DNA of 64,000 nucleotides from NCBI RefSeq assembly GCF_042646065.1, contig NZ_JBHRTA010000030.1, forward strand, positions 248,001 to 312,000. The letters run 5' to 3'. Below are positions 51,889 through 60,822 of the stretch, piece after piece. The DNA comes from Parapedobacter deserti. GTDB lineage: Bacteria > Bacteroidota > Bacteroidia > Sphingobacteriales > Sphingobacteriaceae. Each line of letters starts with the position of its first letter. The stretch's first letter is position 1. A program made the position numbers and the translations under genes. The notes under the pieces are model-generated. The model saw nothing but the letters and a program-made list of their open reading frames with translations. It did not search any database and was not told the origin of the DNA.

Positions 51889-51983
51889 CTAAATCGGCAC
51901 CAAGATTCAAGGAGCGAAGGCAGAACACGAGGAAGAATTCCGGGCCGATTATTGATTGATGAAACACGATAGATAACAGATTG

Positions 51984-52838
51984 ATGAAAACAAGAAGAGC
52001 ATTTATTCAAAAAGCATTGTTGAGCGCATCGGCCGCTACCATACTGGGGTCATCCGTTGCCCTTGCGCACCCTCGCCGTCGCGGTCGAGGCAAACAATCG
52101 CAAGACAAGTTTGAACTCGGTGTCGCAGGTTACAGCTTTGTGCACTTCAGCCTCGACGAGTCCTTAGCGATGATGAAACGGTTGAATGTGCATTATTTGT
52201 GCATCAAGGATTTTCACCTGCCATTTAAAAGCAGCGATAGTGAAATCAGGGCCTTCCATGAAAAATTAGCTCAATCTGGCGTCACCGGTTATGCTGTGGG
52301 GCCGATTTACATGACGAAATCCAAGACTGAAATCGATAATGCGTTTGAATATGCCAAACGTGTCGGCGTTAAATTGATTGTGGGTATACCTAATAAGGAA
52401 GATTTGCCTTATATTTCGGATAAAACCGCAGAATATGATATCCGATATGCCATTCACAACCATGGACCTGAGGATAAGCTGTATCCAAACGCAACCAGTG
52501 TCTTTGACTTGGTAAAGGACCTTGATCACCGTGTGGGACTTTGTTTCGATATGGGACACAACATGCGTGATGGTCACGATCCAATCCGGGATCTAGCCCG
52601 ATATCACAAGCGGATTTTTGATATCCATCTAAAAAATGTCACTGCCGTCGCGAAAGAAGGAACGACGTGTGAATTGGGGCGCGGTGTCATTGATATTCCT
52701 AACTTTGTAAATGCCCTGCGGAAGATTGGCTACGACGGAAAATGCAGTTTGGAGTTTGAAAAAGACATGAAGGATCCATTGCCCGGCCTGGCCGAATCGG
52801 TAGGTTACTTCAAGGGTGTGCTGGATGCATCCGTATAA
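51984..52838 (+). CDS. Tat-exported sugar phosphate isomerase/epimerase-fold protein
   Basis: The 284-residue protein starts at ATG 51984 and has a Tat signal (TRRAFIQK, then LLSASAATILGSSVALA). The body is an AP-endonuclease-2-type TIM barrel (FELGVAGYSFVHFSLDESLAMMKRLNV). Likely metal ligands are in AIHNHGPED (His158, His160), GLCFDMGHNMRDG (Asp189, His192), FDIHLKN (His215) and CSLEFEK (Glu257). It is one gene upstream of a Tat-exported Gfo/Idh/MocA oxidoreductase, a pairing known in bacteria that use 3-keto-glycosides, where such proteins can act as lyases or isomerases. Export of the folded protein implies a bound metal. The exact substrate is unknown. Confidence 0.88.
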   Translation: MKTRRAFIQKALLSASAATILGSSVALAHPRRRGRGKQSQDKFELGVAGYSFVHFSLDESLAMMKRLNVHYLCIKDFHLPFKSSDSEIRAFHEKLAQSGVTGYAVGPIYMTKSKTEIDNAFEYAKRVGVKLIVGIPNKEDLPYISDKTAEYDIRYAIHNHGPEDKLYPNATSVFDLVKDLDHRVGLCFDMGHNMRDGHDPIRDLARYHKRIFDIHLKNVTAVAKEGTTCELGRGVIDIPNFVNALRKIGYDGKCSLEFEKDMKDPLPGLAESVGYFKGVLDASV

Positions 52839-52878
52839 TCAGTAGCCAAGAAGTTTTTAATTCAATAAATCAATTATA

Positions 52879-54303
52879 ATGAAAAAACACGAATATTCAA
52901 GAAGAAAATTTCTCCAACGGGCGATGTTAGCCTCTGCGGCTGCGGCAGTTGCGCCAAGTGTGCTATTAGCCAAGCCAAGGTTCGCTGCTGCCAACGAGCG
53001 GGTAAATCTGGCCTGTATTGGGATCGGTAACCGGGGCGCACAGATCATTGACGATCTCTACGCAACCGGATTATGCAATATTGTGGCGCTCTGCGATGTC
53101 GATATGGGTGCATCCCATACCACAGCAACGATCAAAAAATTCCCGAATGTGCCGCGTTTCCAGGATTTTAGAAAGATGTTCGATAAAATGGCGAACCAAA
53201 TTGACGCGGTCGCTATCGGTGTGCCAGACCATTCGCACTTTCCAATAACAATGCACGCAATGGCACTTGGCAAACACGTGTATGTCGAAAAACCATTGTC
53301 GCGTACGTTCCAGGAGAGCGAATTATTGATGGAGGCTGCCAAGAAATACAATAAGGTGGTCACCCAGATGGGCAACCAAGGGCATTCCGAAGCTAATTAT
53401 TTTCAGTTTAAAACCTGGGTGGAAGCAGGTATCATCAAGGATGTTACCGCCATTACAGCGCATATGAATTCTCCACGTCGTTGGCATGGCTGGGACCCAA
53501 ATATGAGCAGTTATCCCCCGGCTGAGCGAGTACCGAAAACACTGGATTGGGAGTTGTGGCACATGGCGATCGCGGAGGAGCACGATTACAATAAAGATTT
53601 TATTAACGGACAGTGGCGTTGCTGGTACGATTTCGGTATGGGCGCACTTGGCGATTGGGGAGCGCACATCATTGATACGGCACACGAGTTTCTTGACCTG
53701 GGGTTGCCCTACGAAGTGGAATGCGTTAAGGCGACCGGACATAATCCGTTTTTCTTCCCCATGTCGTCAACAATTGTTTTTAGATTTCCCAAACGGAGGC
53801 AGATGCCTGCGCTTGACATCACTTGGTACGACGGATTGGACAATCTTCCACCAATCCCGGAAGGCTATGGTGTTTCAGGATTGGATCCGAATATCCCGCC
53901 GCCGAGCACCGGTGATATCGAACCGGTGAAGCTGAATCCTGGCAAAATCATCTATAGCAAGGAACTGACCTTCAAGGGAGGGTCGCACGGAAGTACGCTT
54001 TCCATCATTCCGGAGCAGAAAGCCAAAGATATGGCGTCACAGCTGCCGGAAGTTCCTGCCAGTCCTTCCAATCACTTCGCCAACTTCCTCAAAGCATGCA
54101 AAGGTGAGGAAAGAACGCGATCACCTTTTGAAATCTCCGGTCCACTCAGTCAGGTTTTTTGCCTCGGTGTCCTGTCACAGCAGCTAAAGACCAAGCTGGT
54201 ATTCGACCGGGAAACCAAGACAATAACAAATAACCCATTGGCCAACAAACTGTTGGTAGGTACTCCGCCGAGGAAAGGGTGGGAAGAATACTATCGGGTT
54301 TAG
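52879..54303 (+). CDS. Tat-exported Gfo/Idh/MocA family oxidoreductase
   Basis: The 474-residue protein has a Tat signal (YSRRKFLQRAML, then ASAAAAVAPSVLLA). The NAD(P)-binding fold starts at VNLACIGIGNRGAQI (42-56), with the family motif EKPLSRTFQESE (137-148). The C-terminal substrate domain has the exported-subfamily segments GQWRCWYDFGMGALGDWGAHIIDTAHEFLDLGLP and HFANFLKACKGEERTRSPFEISGPLSQVFCLGVLSQQL. Cofactor is expected to be bound before export. Relatives oxidise sugars at C3 or perform glycosidase chemistry through NAD. It follows the isomerase-like gene by 40 bases, and a strong terminator hairpin lies 27 bases after its stop. Confidence 0.92.
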   Translation: MKKHEYSRRKFLQRAMLASAAAAVAPSVLLAKPRFAAANERVNLACIGIGNRGAQIIDDLYATGLCNIVALCDVDMGASHTTATIKKFPNVPRFQDFRKMFDKMANQIDAVAIGVPDHSHFPITMHAMALGKHVYVEKPLSRTFQESELLMEAAKKYNKVVTQMGNQGHSEANYFQFKTWVEAGIIKDVTAITAHMNSPRRWHGWDPNMSSYPPAERVPKTLDWELWHMAIAEEHDYNKDFINGQWRCWYDFGMGALGDWGAHIIDTAHEFLDLGLPYEVECVKATGHNPFFFPMSSTIVFRFPKRRQMPALDITWYDGLDNLPPIPEGYGVSGLDPNIPPPSTGDIEPVKLNPGKIIYSKELTFKGGSHGSTLSIIPEQKAKDMASQLPEVPASPSNHFANFLKACKGEERTRSPFEISGPLSQVFCLGVLSQQLKTKLVFDRETKTITNNPLANKLLVGTPPRKGWEEYYRV

Positions 54304-54330
54304 TCTAGTAGTATATGCTCGATAATTAGT

Positions 54331-54380
54331 AGTTGAAAATGAAAAGTCGAAAGTTAAATTTCGACTTTTCATTTTCAACT
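54331..54380 (+). terminator. intrinsic terminator: perfect 22-bp stem, 6-base loop, T8
   Basis: Bases 54331-54352 are the exact reverse complement of 54359-54380, around the loop GTTAAA. A run of eight T begins three bases later (54384-54391). The stem is AT-rich and unusually long and perfect. It closes the isomerase/oxidoreductase operon and ends 28 bases before the next gene. Confidence 0.75.
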
Positions 54381-54408
54381 CTGTTTTTTTTGAGATATAT
54401 TCACCTCC

Positions 54409-55203
54409 ATGGTTGGAAGGTGTCTCATACTCCTCCTGATCTCCTATGAAAGCATCGCCCAAACCTACCTAGGTCCGAGATTTCAAGCCATGGGTAATAC
54501 GGGCGCCGCCCTTCAGGGGATTTACAGCCTGGCGGTCAATCCTGCAGGCTTGTCCGCGTTGGAGCGCCCGACAGTCAGCCTTGACTACCAACATCATTTT
54601 TTCGCTACCGATATTACCACACAATCTGCGATGCTGGGTGTTCCTACTCGTTTGGGAACGTTCGGATTGGCGGTCCGCCAATATGGGTTAAAAGGTGCCT
54701 TTGATGATATCAAAGCAGGGTTTTCCTTTGCAAAGCAGCTCGCCCCGTATTTCATCCTCGGCATGTCTGCAAGTTTTCACCAACTTTATGTGCCGAATTA
54801 CCTGAGCACTTCTGCCTTGTCCGTGGATGTCGGCATGCAATATCTGTTTGGTGAAGGTGCGATTGTCGGACTGCAATATGCCAATGTCGGCAAGGCAGAT
54901 TATGGATCTGATGCTTATGGCACCATCCCTGCTTATTTGCGGATTGGTGTTAGCTATCCGCTGGTTGCGGTACTGGTTTCTGCCGACGTTGTGTACCGTG
55001 CCGTTGGCTCGCTGGGCGGGCATCTGGGTATCGAGTACCGCTTGGGTGAGGTATTGCATTTACGCGGCGGATTATCCGTCAATCCCATGGAGCGGCACGC
55101 CGGTTTTGGTTTTCACTGGCAGCGTTTGACGTTCAACACCGCAGCGAGCTTCCATTCTAGGCTAGGCACTTCGCCTCAAATCGGTCTATGTTATGCCTTT
55201 TAA
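54409..55203 (+). CDS. PorV/PorQ-like outer-membrane beta-barrel protein
   Basis: The 264-residue protein has a short signal peptide (RCLILLLISYESIAQ). The mature start YLGPRFQAMGNTGAALQGIYSLAVNPAGLSALERPTVSLDYQ matches the PorV/PorQ/FadL-like group (GNTGAA..., NPAGL). Alternating beta-strands continue to the end (LGTSPQIGLCYAF with terminal Phe). It is predicted to be a barrel of the outer membrane. PorV acts in type IX secretion, but this shorter relative need not; no other secretion genes are nearby. It overlaps the start of the next gene by 11 bases, so it is translated with it. Confidence 0.75.
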   Translation: MVGRCLILLLISYESIAQTYLGPRFQAMGNTGAALQGIYSLAVNPAGLSALERPTVSLDYQHHFFATDITTQSAMLGVPTRLGTFGLAVRQYGLKGAFDDIKAGFSFAKQLAPYFILGMSASFHQLYVPNYLSTSALSVDVGMQYLFGEGAIVGLQYANVGKADYGSDAYGTIPAYLRIGVSYPLVAVLVSADVVYRAVGSLGGHLGIEYRLGEVLHLRGGLSVNPMERHAGFGFHWQRLTFNTAASFHSRLGTSPQIGLCYAF

Positions 55204-57247
55204 CCGCTATCGGTATATTGCATTGTTAAGTGGCTTCCTTTGGTTGTCCAGCGTATGGGCGCAGACCGAGGAAGACTTGCTTATTGAACGTCTGGTCGAA
55301 CTTTCGGCCGAGGACTTGGCGGAGGATGTTGACCTTTCCGAGCTGCAGGAGCAGATGGAATTTTACCGGAACAACCCCATCGATCTAAACCGTACGGATG
55401 GTAGCGAAATGCAGGACTTGCGGTTCATACCGCAGCTGTTTATCGACAACTTAATAGCGCACCGCGAACGATCGGGGAAGTTTGCTTCGGTGTATGAGCT
55501 TCAGGCCATTGAGGGGCTCGATGTCGAATTGCTTCGCATGCTCACACCCTATGTAACGGTGGTCCTTCCAAGGTCGTTGGCAAATACCGGGGCGAAGCAG
55601 CTATTGAATGAGGGCAAGCATGATTTGTCGGTCAGGTATGGCCGCACGTTGCAACAGCGTAGGGGGTATGCTATCGAAGATACTTCCCGCTCCCGGTATC
55701 TCGGCAGCCCTGACCAAGTACTGACGCGCTACCGGTATCACTTTGGCCGTGACCTGAGGATAGCGCTTAATATGAAGAAGGATGCCGGGGAAGCATTCTT
55801 TAGCGGTGCCCAGCGGTACGGCTTTGATTTTTATTCCGGGAGCGTCCATATACACGACCAGGGCAGGCTCAGGGATATGGTGGTGGGCGATTATGCGCTG
55901 CAATTCGGGCAGGGTCTGGCCATGTGGGGCGGTATGAGTTTTGGCAAAAGCTCAAGTCTGCAAAATTTGGCAAGACAGGCAACAGGTTTGCGTCCCTATA
56001 CCTCATCCAGCGAAGTGATGTTTCTGCGCGGGGCTGCAGCCACCGTTGCACTGGGGCGCCTGGCGGTAACGCCTTTCCTTTCGTGGCGCCGCCTTGACGG
56101 ATCGGTGTCTTATACCGCAGCGGGGGAAGCTGTCGTAGGCACCATTAATCAAACCGGGCTGCACCGCACGCCAACGGAAGTAGCAAATCGCGGCGCTTTG
56201 CAGCAACACGTATACGGATTGAATGTGCAGTACCGGGCCGGACGGCTGCAGGTGGGAACGACGACCTATCATACGGGTTTTGATGCAACCGTCCAGCCGC
56301 AAGATTTGCTGCGCAACCGATATGCGTTCCGGGGACGCAGTCTTTGGAACACAAGCTTGTATTATAAGCATTCGTGGCGCGGGCTGCACGTATTTGGCGA
56401 GACTGCTCATAGTATTGGCAGCGGTTTTGCCTTCGCCAACGGGTTGATCGCCAGCCTGCACCCCCACCTATCATTGGCGTTGCATTACCGCAATTACCAG
56501 CGCGACTACCATTCGTTCTTCAATCAGGGGCTTGCTGAAGGCAGCACCGCTGCCAATGAGCGCGGTTTTTACTCGGGTTTGATGTATCACCCGAATAGGA
56601 AAATAGAATGGACGGCTTATGCCGACTTCTTCCGTTTTCCCTGGCTGAGATACCGCGTAGATGGTCCGTCGCATGGCGTCGACCTGCTTACGCAGTTTAC
56701 CTATATATGGTATAAAAAGGCCAACGTATCTGTTCGCTATCGCTATAGGCAACGTCAGGAAAATGCAGCCCTGGGATTGCCCGAGCAAACCGTCGCAGGT
56801 GTCTTGCGGCAGCAACTGCGCATAAGTGGGCAGTATACATTGAACGCGGCATGGAGCCTGCGAAGCCGTTTGGAATACGCTCAATATCAAAAAGAGGGTG
56901 TTGCCGCCGAAATGGGGTGGATGATGTATCAGGATGTGATTTATAAACCGATGGGCAGCCGGTTCAGTGGCAATATGCGTTTCGCCTTATTCGGAATCCC
57001 CGGATATAACTCGAGGATATACGCTTACGAAAACAATGTGCTGTATGCAAATTCTTTTTCAGTATATCACAACGATGGCATCCGCACCTACCTCAACATA
57101 CGGTGTCGAATTGCGCGTAAAATGGATATATGGTTCCGTTATGCGGCGTTTATGTATCGCGGTATTGATCAGATCGGTAGCGGCCTCGATGCGATAACCG
57201 GCAGTAGGCGTTCGGACGTCAATGTACTGTTGCGGTGTCAATTTTAA
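55193..57247 (+). CDS. outer-membrane barrel with ComEA-like helix-hairpin-helix N-terminus
   Basis: The 684-residue protein has a signal peptide (IALLSGFLWLSSVWAQ, cut near residue 23), an acidic helical linker, and two helix-hairpin-helix units at about 63-122 (IDLNRTDGSEMQDLRFIPQLFIDNLIAHRERSGKFASVYELQAIEGL) as in the DNA-binding protein ComEA. From about 130 to the end there is a beta-barrel of alternating strands, ending VNVLLRCQF with a terminal Phe. The HhH unit would face the periplasm. It overlaps the PorV-like gene by 11 bases and comEC follows after 71 bases. The biological role has not, to my knowledge, been shown; a part in DNA uptake is inferred from the HhH domain and the comEC neighbour. 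Confidence 0.82.
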   Translation: MPFNRYRYIALLSGFLWLSSVWAQTEEDLLIERLVELSAEDLAEDVDLSELQEQMEFYRNNPIDLNRTDGSEMQDLRFIPQLFIDNLIAHRERSGKFASVYELQAIEGLDVELLRMLTPYVTVVLPRSLANTGAKQLLNEGKHDLSVRYGRTLQQRRGYAIEDTSRSRYLGSPDQVLTRYRYHFGRDLRIALNMKKDAGEAFFSGAQRYGFDFYSGSVHIHDQGRLRDMVVGDYALQFGQGLAMWGGMSFGKSSSLQNLARQATGLRPYTSSSEVMFLRGAAATVALGRLAVTPFLSWRRLDGSVSYTAAGEAVVGTINQTGLHRTPTEVANRGALQQHVYGLNVQYRAGRLQVGTTTYHTGFDATVQPQDLLRNRYAFRGRSLWNTSLYYKHSWRGLHVFGETAHSIGSGFAFANGLIASLHPHLSLALHYRNYQRDYHSFFNQGLAEGSTAANERGFYSGLMYHPNRKIEWTAYADFFRFPWLRYRVDGPSHGVDLLTQFTYIWYKKANVSVRYRYRQRQENAALGLPEQTVAGVLRQQLRISGQYTLNAAWSLRSRLEYAQYQKEGVAAEMGWMMYQDVIYKPMGSRFSGNMRFALFGIPGYNSRIYAYENNVLYANSFSVYHNDGIRTYLNIRCRIARKMDIWFRYAAFMYRGIDQIGSGLDAITGSRRSDVNVLLRCQF

Positions 57248-57318
57248 CTTGGCATCCAGGCGACGTGTCCGCAGGTTAGATTAGTCGGTAACCTGATTCT
57301 GGCTGTTCAATTATTTAT

Positions 57319-59445
57319 ATGGCAAGCAATACAGCAACAAACCCGTTCCGCCTCAACCATCAGGGCCATACGCCTTTCGTGCGTTTCCTGATGGCACTGT
57401 TGGCGGGGATAGGCACGGGTTACTTGCTCACGCCCGAGCAATCGTGGCATACCGTCGCATGGTGCATCCTGATCGTTGCAATGATTGCTTTTGTGGCAAT
57501 CGCCTGGTATACTAGACTGCAGAAATACGGATATTACAGCGTGTTGGGTTTTGCTGTGTTTTTTATCCTGTATGCTTTAGGCTGGATTTCAACATGGCAA
57601 CCCCATCCGGAAATAAACCGCGCTCATTTCAGCAATAGCCAAGCAGATGCATTGGCCGGCTATGTGGCCGATGAACCTGTCGAGCGGGGCACCCGCGCGC
57701 GGTTTCCCTTTGTGGTTACCAAAGTGTACCGTCAAGCCAGCTTCGAGGCCGCCACAGGAAAGCTGATGTTGACGGTCGACATAGGCGATACCGCGCTGAC
57801 ACAATCGTTCCGATATGGCGACGAATTGATACTCCCTTCGGAATACCGGGAAGTACCGCCGCCTTACAATCCCAATGAAATGAACTACAGGGGTTATCTC
57901 GCAAATAGAAATATGTGGCATCAAGCTTATTTGCGGGCTGATCAGCTACAACGCCTGGGTAAGGGAAAAGGCAACCGACTTATCGCTTATGCGTTAGCCG
58001 AAAGGCAGCGGATGGTTGCGAAGTTTTCGAAATATATAGCCGATAGGGATGCTTTCTCAGTGGCCTGCACATTAATATTGGGATATCGTGCAGACCTGAG
58101 CGACACGTTGATGCAGGCGTTTTCCAACACGGGAACCATTCATGTGCTCAGCGTGTCGGGTATGCATGTAGTTATTGTGTTTTGGTTGTTATCTAAGTTG
58201 TTTTGGTGGACGGACCGCAGTAAAAGACTAAGGGTTGCCAAGTTTGCGGTTTTGTTAACAGGCATATGGAGTTATGCGTTGCTGACTGGTTTTTCTCCAT
58301 CGGTATTGCGGGCGTCCATTATGATCAGTTTTGTGCTGGCGGCGGCTAATTTTGACAGAAAAAACCGGATTTATAACAGCATTGCCGCTTCAGCATTTTT
58401 TCTGCTTTTATATAATCCCAAATTCATCGCGGCCATCGGTTTCCAGCTTTCGTATCTCGCGGTGTTGGGTATTGTTTCTCTGCTTCCGGTTCTCCAGCAG
58501 GTTTTCCTCGTAAGCAACCGTTTTGCCAGGCCAATTTGCGACTATGCTTGGATGTCAATTGCTGCGCAGGTCGGGGCGGGCCCGCTGGCGGCTTATCATT
58601 TTCACCAGTTTCCGCTTTACTTCCTTCTTGCTAATCTGCTTATCGTTTTGCCTGCAACTGGGATTATGTACCTGGGCTTTGCGCTATTGATCCTGCCATC
58701 CGGCCAATTGTCAGCCTGGACAGGTAAGGTATTGGAGCAGCTTATTTCGTTGACCAATAATATACTGCTCACCATAGAGCAACTGCCGATGGCAAATATC
58801 GGTGGGCTTTGGATGGCCTGGTGGCAAACGTTGCTGGTTTACTTGTTCATACTTGCCGTGCTGCTTGCATGGGTGATGCGCAGCAAACGCTGGGTATATG
58901 GTGCTTTCGGGTGCGTGGCTATCTGGGTATGCTCGTCTTTTCTGTCAATTACCCGGCATGCGAACAGCGCTAAGGCCATTATCTTCAACATTAGGCATAA
59001 CCTCGCGATCGGCTTGATCCAAGACAGAAAGGTCTGGTTGTATACCAACTTGGCATCCGCTGATGACCCGACCATCGGCTATTCGGTATTACCTACATTA
59101 GCATCCCATGCGGCGTTCGATACCATCAATTTCATACCATACGATGGCAGCTACCGGGATAAAGTGGTATATGCAAGGGAGGGAATTTTGCAATTCGGCG
59201 AGATGCGACTGATGGTATATGACGGCACCACCACTTACAGCGGAAATCTGGATGTGGATGTCCTCCTGTTGCGGAACAATGCGGATGTGTCATTGAAAGC
59301 GATGTCCGAAACGGTTAGGTGCAAAATGATCGTCCTCGACGGTTCCAATCATGACACCACGATAAATCGCTTCAATGAAGAGGCACATGCCGCCGGAATT
59401 CCAGTTTACGTTCTGAAGAACAATTTTGCCTATCATTTGAATTGA
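57319..59445 (+). CDS. comEC: ComEC/Rec2 family DNA-uptake channel protein
   Basis: The 708-residue inner-membrane protein has several N-terminal spans, a DUF4131 OB-like region (about 95-215), and the competence domain with ILGYRADLSDTLMQAFSNTGTIHVLSVSGMHVVIVFWLLSKLF (about 255-297), then SYALLTGFSPSVLRASIMISF and FQLSYLAVLGIVSLLP. The C-terminal part lacks an HxHxDH metal site, so the metallo-beta-lactamase-like nuclease domain is degenerate or absent, as in many Bacteroidota. ComEC carries single-stranded DNA across the inner membrane in transformation. The gene directly follows the HhH barrel gene, which could supply the outer part of such a route. Confidence 0.9.
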   Translation: MASNTATNPFRLNHQGHTPFVRFLMALLAGIGTGYLLTPEQSWHTVAWCILIVAMIAFVAIAWYTRLQKYGYYSVLGFAVFFILYALGWISTWQPHPEINRAHFSNSQADALAGYVADEPVERGTRARFPFVVTKVYRQASFEAATGKLMLTVDIGDTALTQSFRYGDELILPSEYREVPPPYNPNEMNYRGYLANRNMWHQAYLRADQLQRLGKGKGNRLIAYALAERQRMVAKFSKYIADRDAFSVACTLILGYRADLSDTLMQAFSNTGTIHVLSVSGMHVVIVFWLLSKLFWWTDRSKRLRVAKFAVLLTGIWSYALLTGFSPSVLRASIMISFVLAAANFDRKNRIYNSIAASAFFLLLYNPKFIAAIGFQLSYLAVLGIVSLLPVLQQVFLVSNRFARPICDYAWMSIAAQVGAGPLAAYHFHQFPLYFLLANLLIVLPATGIMYLGFALLILPSGQLSAWTGKVLEQLISLTNNILLTIEQLPMANIGGLWMAWWQTLLVYLFILAVLLAWVMRSKRWVYGAFGCVAIWVCSSFLSITRHANSAKAIIFNIRHNLAIGLIQDRKVWLYTNLASADDPTIGYSVLPTLASHAAFDTINFIPYDGSYRDKVVYAREGILQFGEMRLMVYDGTTTYSGNLDVDVLLLRNNADVSLKAMSETVRCKMIVLDGSNHDTTINRFNEEAHAAGIPVYVLKNNFAYHLN

Positions 59446-59466
59446 CAAAAGCGATCGGGCGCTGTG

Positions 59467-60663
59467 TTATTTATTGCTGGTCAGGGTATAGCCAACCGTC
59501 CATTCAACAAAATCGGCTACGGCTTTATGGGCTTTGATCGAAATGCCGGTATACGAATTCCCCATCACCCGGTAGCGCACCCCCATCCTCAAAAATATTG
59601 GATCTGTCTCACCATTGAACACGTTGCGGTGGAGATACCAGCCTACATTTCCGTTGAGATAGAGTCTGCTAGTGAGCAAATGATCGATGTTTAACGCGGG
59701 TCCTCCCGAAAACAACGCCCCGGGAGTGGACGCTTTTCCGCCTGCCTTTTCCGTGTCACTCCCCGATTGCGAATAGAAAATGTCGGCTCCCAATCCCAGG
59801 CGCCATTTATAGCTTAGCGGACGGTTCCAGTACAAGCCGAGTGTTGATTTAAAGTAACGGCGGCCACCAGGTTCGTATTGTTTTATCCCCGCCGCATAAT
59901 GCATGTCAACGTGATGCGCTTTCTCCAATGGCGGTACGGGCGCTTCGCTGAAGTCGAACCGCCGCGGCTTTGGAAGGTATGTGAGGGCTACGGTAAGGGG
60001 AACCAAGTTGATGCCCGAGTTTGGTTTTCTGATCGCGCCATTCGAAAAGTGATGGAAAGCAAACCCAGCTCCCATCTGCAAGCGGTCACTCAAGCTGTAG
60101 TTTGCTTGCAGGCCGAGGTCAATAAAAACGTTTCGGTGGGTGCCCAGCAGTTCATTGAATGGGTTGTTGTCTTCATCATAGGGCTCAAAGTTGCTGGCAA
60201 GTCCCAAGGATATCCGGTAATTAAAATCCCATCGGCTAAACCGACCGGGCTTGATGGGAATGGCCACAAAACCGTATATCGCGTTAGGTGTACCTATGGC
60301 GGCCTTCCGGAACGTACTGGAATACAGCCCAATGCCGTAAACCGGATAGTTGAATAATTGGTGGTTGATATCCCCTCCGCGCTCGGTTTGCCATCCGATT
60401 TTGAGGTTCACACCGTTGTAATATATTTCACCCAGCTCCTCTTTTATTGCCCCATTCTTGTACAGCATACCGCCGTTCTCGATTTCCAACTGGACAAGTA
60501 TCCTGGATAAGGCAATTTTGGAAGAGTCCCGGGGCAGATACCTGGAATGCTGGCCCCGGGGAATGACCTGCGACAGCAGATGATGCGGTGTCAGTAACAG
60601 GCAGCCCATGAGAAAAACGGATGAAATACAGTTTCTTAGATGGTAAAACGACCGTAACAGCAT
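59467..60663 (-). CDS. acyloxyacyl hydrolase, PagL-like lipid A deacylase
   Basis: The start at 60663 (MLLRSFYHLRNCIS) gives 398 residues with a signal peptide (ISSVFLMGCLLL). The key motif FAFHHFSNGAIRKPNSGINL contains the His-x-Ser pair and Asn of PagL/acyloxyacyl hydrolases. The rest is beta-barrel (LQANYSLSDRLQMGAG, VGWYLHRNVFNGETDPIFLRMGVRYRV). It is longer than PagL of Pseudomonas (about 170 residues), which is usual for Bacteroidota homologues. It is predicted to remove an acyl chain from lipid A in the outer membrane, though the substrate is not shown. A -7-like TACATTTA lies seven bases before the start. Confidence 0.82.
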   Translation of the reverse strand: MLLRSFYHLRNCISSVFLMGCLLLTPHHLLSQVIPRGQHSRYLPRDSSKIALSRILVQLEIENGGMLYKNGAIKEELGEIYYNGVNLKIGWQTERGGDINHQLFNYPVYGIGLYSSTFRKAAIGTPNAIYGFVAIPIKPGRFSRWDFNYRISLGLASNFEPYDEDNNPFNELLGTHRNVFIDLGLQANYSLSDRLQMGAGFAFHHFSNGAIRKPNSGINLVPLTVALTYLPKPRRFDFSEAPVPPLEKAHHVDMHYAAGIKQYEPGGRRYFKSTLGLYWNRPLSYKWRLGLGADIFYSQSGSDTEKAGGKASTPGALFSGGPALNIDHLLTSRLYLNGNVGWYLHRNVFNGETDPIFLRMGVRYRVMGNSYTGISIKAHKAVADFVEWTVGYTLTSNK

Positions 60664-60670
60664 GGTATTG

Positions 60671-60678
60671 TAAATGTA
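60671..60678 (-). promoter_or_regulatory. -7-like element (TACATTTA) next to the PagL-like start
   Basis: On the minus strand TACATTTA (one mismatch to TAnnTTTG) ends seven bases before the ATG at 60663, leaving almost no leader. Confidence 0.35.
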
Positions 60679-60798
60679 GAAGCGCGTGTTTTCCGCCTGC
60701 GAAGGTATTATCTTTCGTAAAAAGATTTGTCTTGCCAATGTATTTTCTTGACAATACGGCACAGCACTCGCGATACGCTCAATGCAAAATACATTACG

Positions 60799-60806
60799 TA
60801 TGTTTG
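60799..60806 (+). promoter_or_regulatory. putative -7 element (TATGTTTG) for recQ
   Basis: A perfect TAnnTTTG match ends 16 bases before the ATG at 60823 and one base before another in-frame ATG at 60808. The latter would lie upstream of the predicted transcript start, so 60823 is preferred. Confidence 0.45.
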
Positions 60807-60822
60807 TATGGGTTCAGACAAC

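Noticed and set aside
51892..51950. AATCGGC (51892-51898) and GCCGATT (51944-51950) as LacI operator halves
   Set aside because: The arms are 45 bases apart with no symmetric CG-centred palindrome, unlike LacI-family operators; chance is likely for 7 bases.
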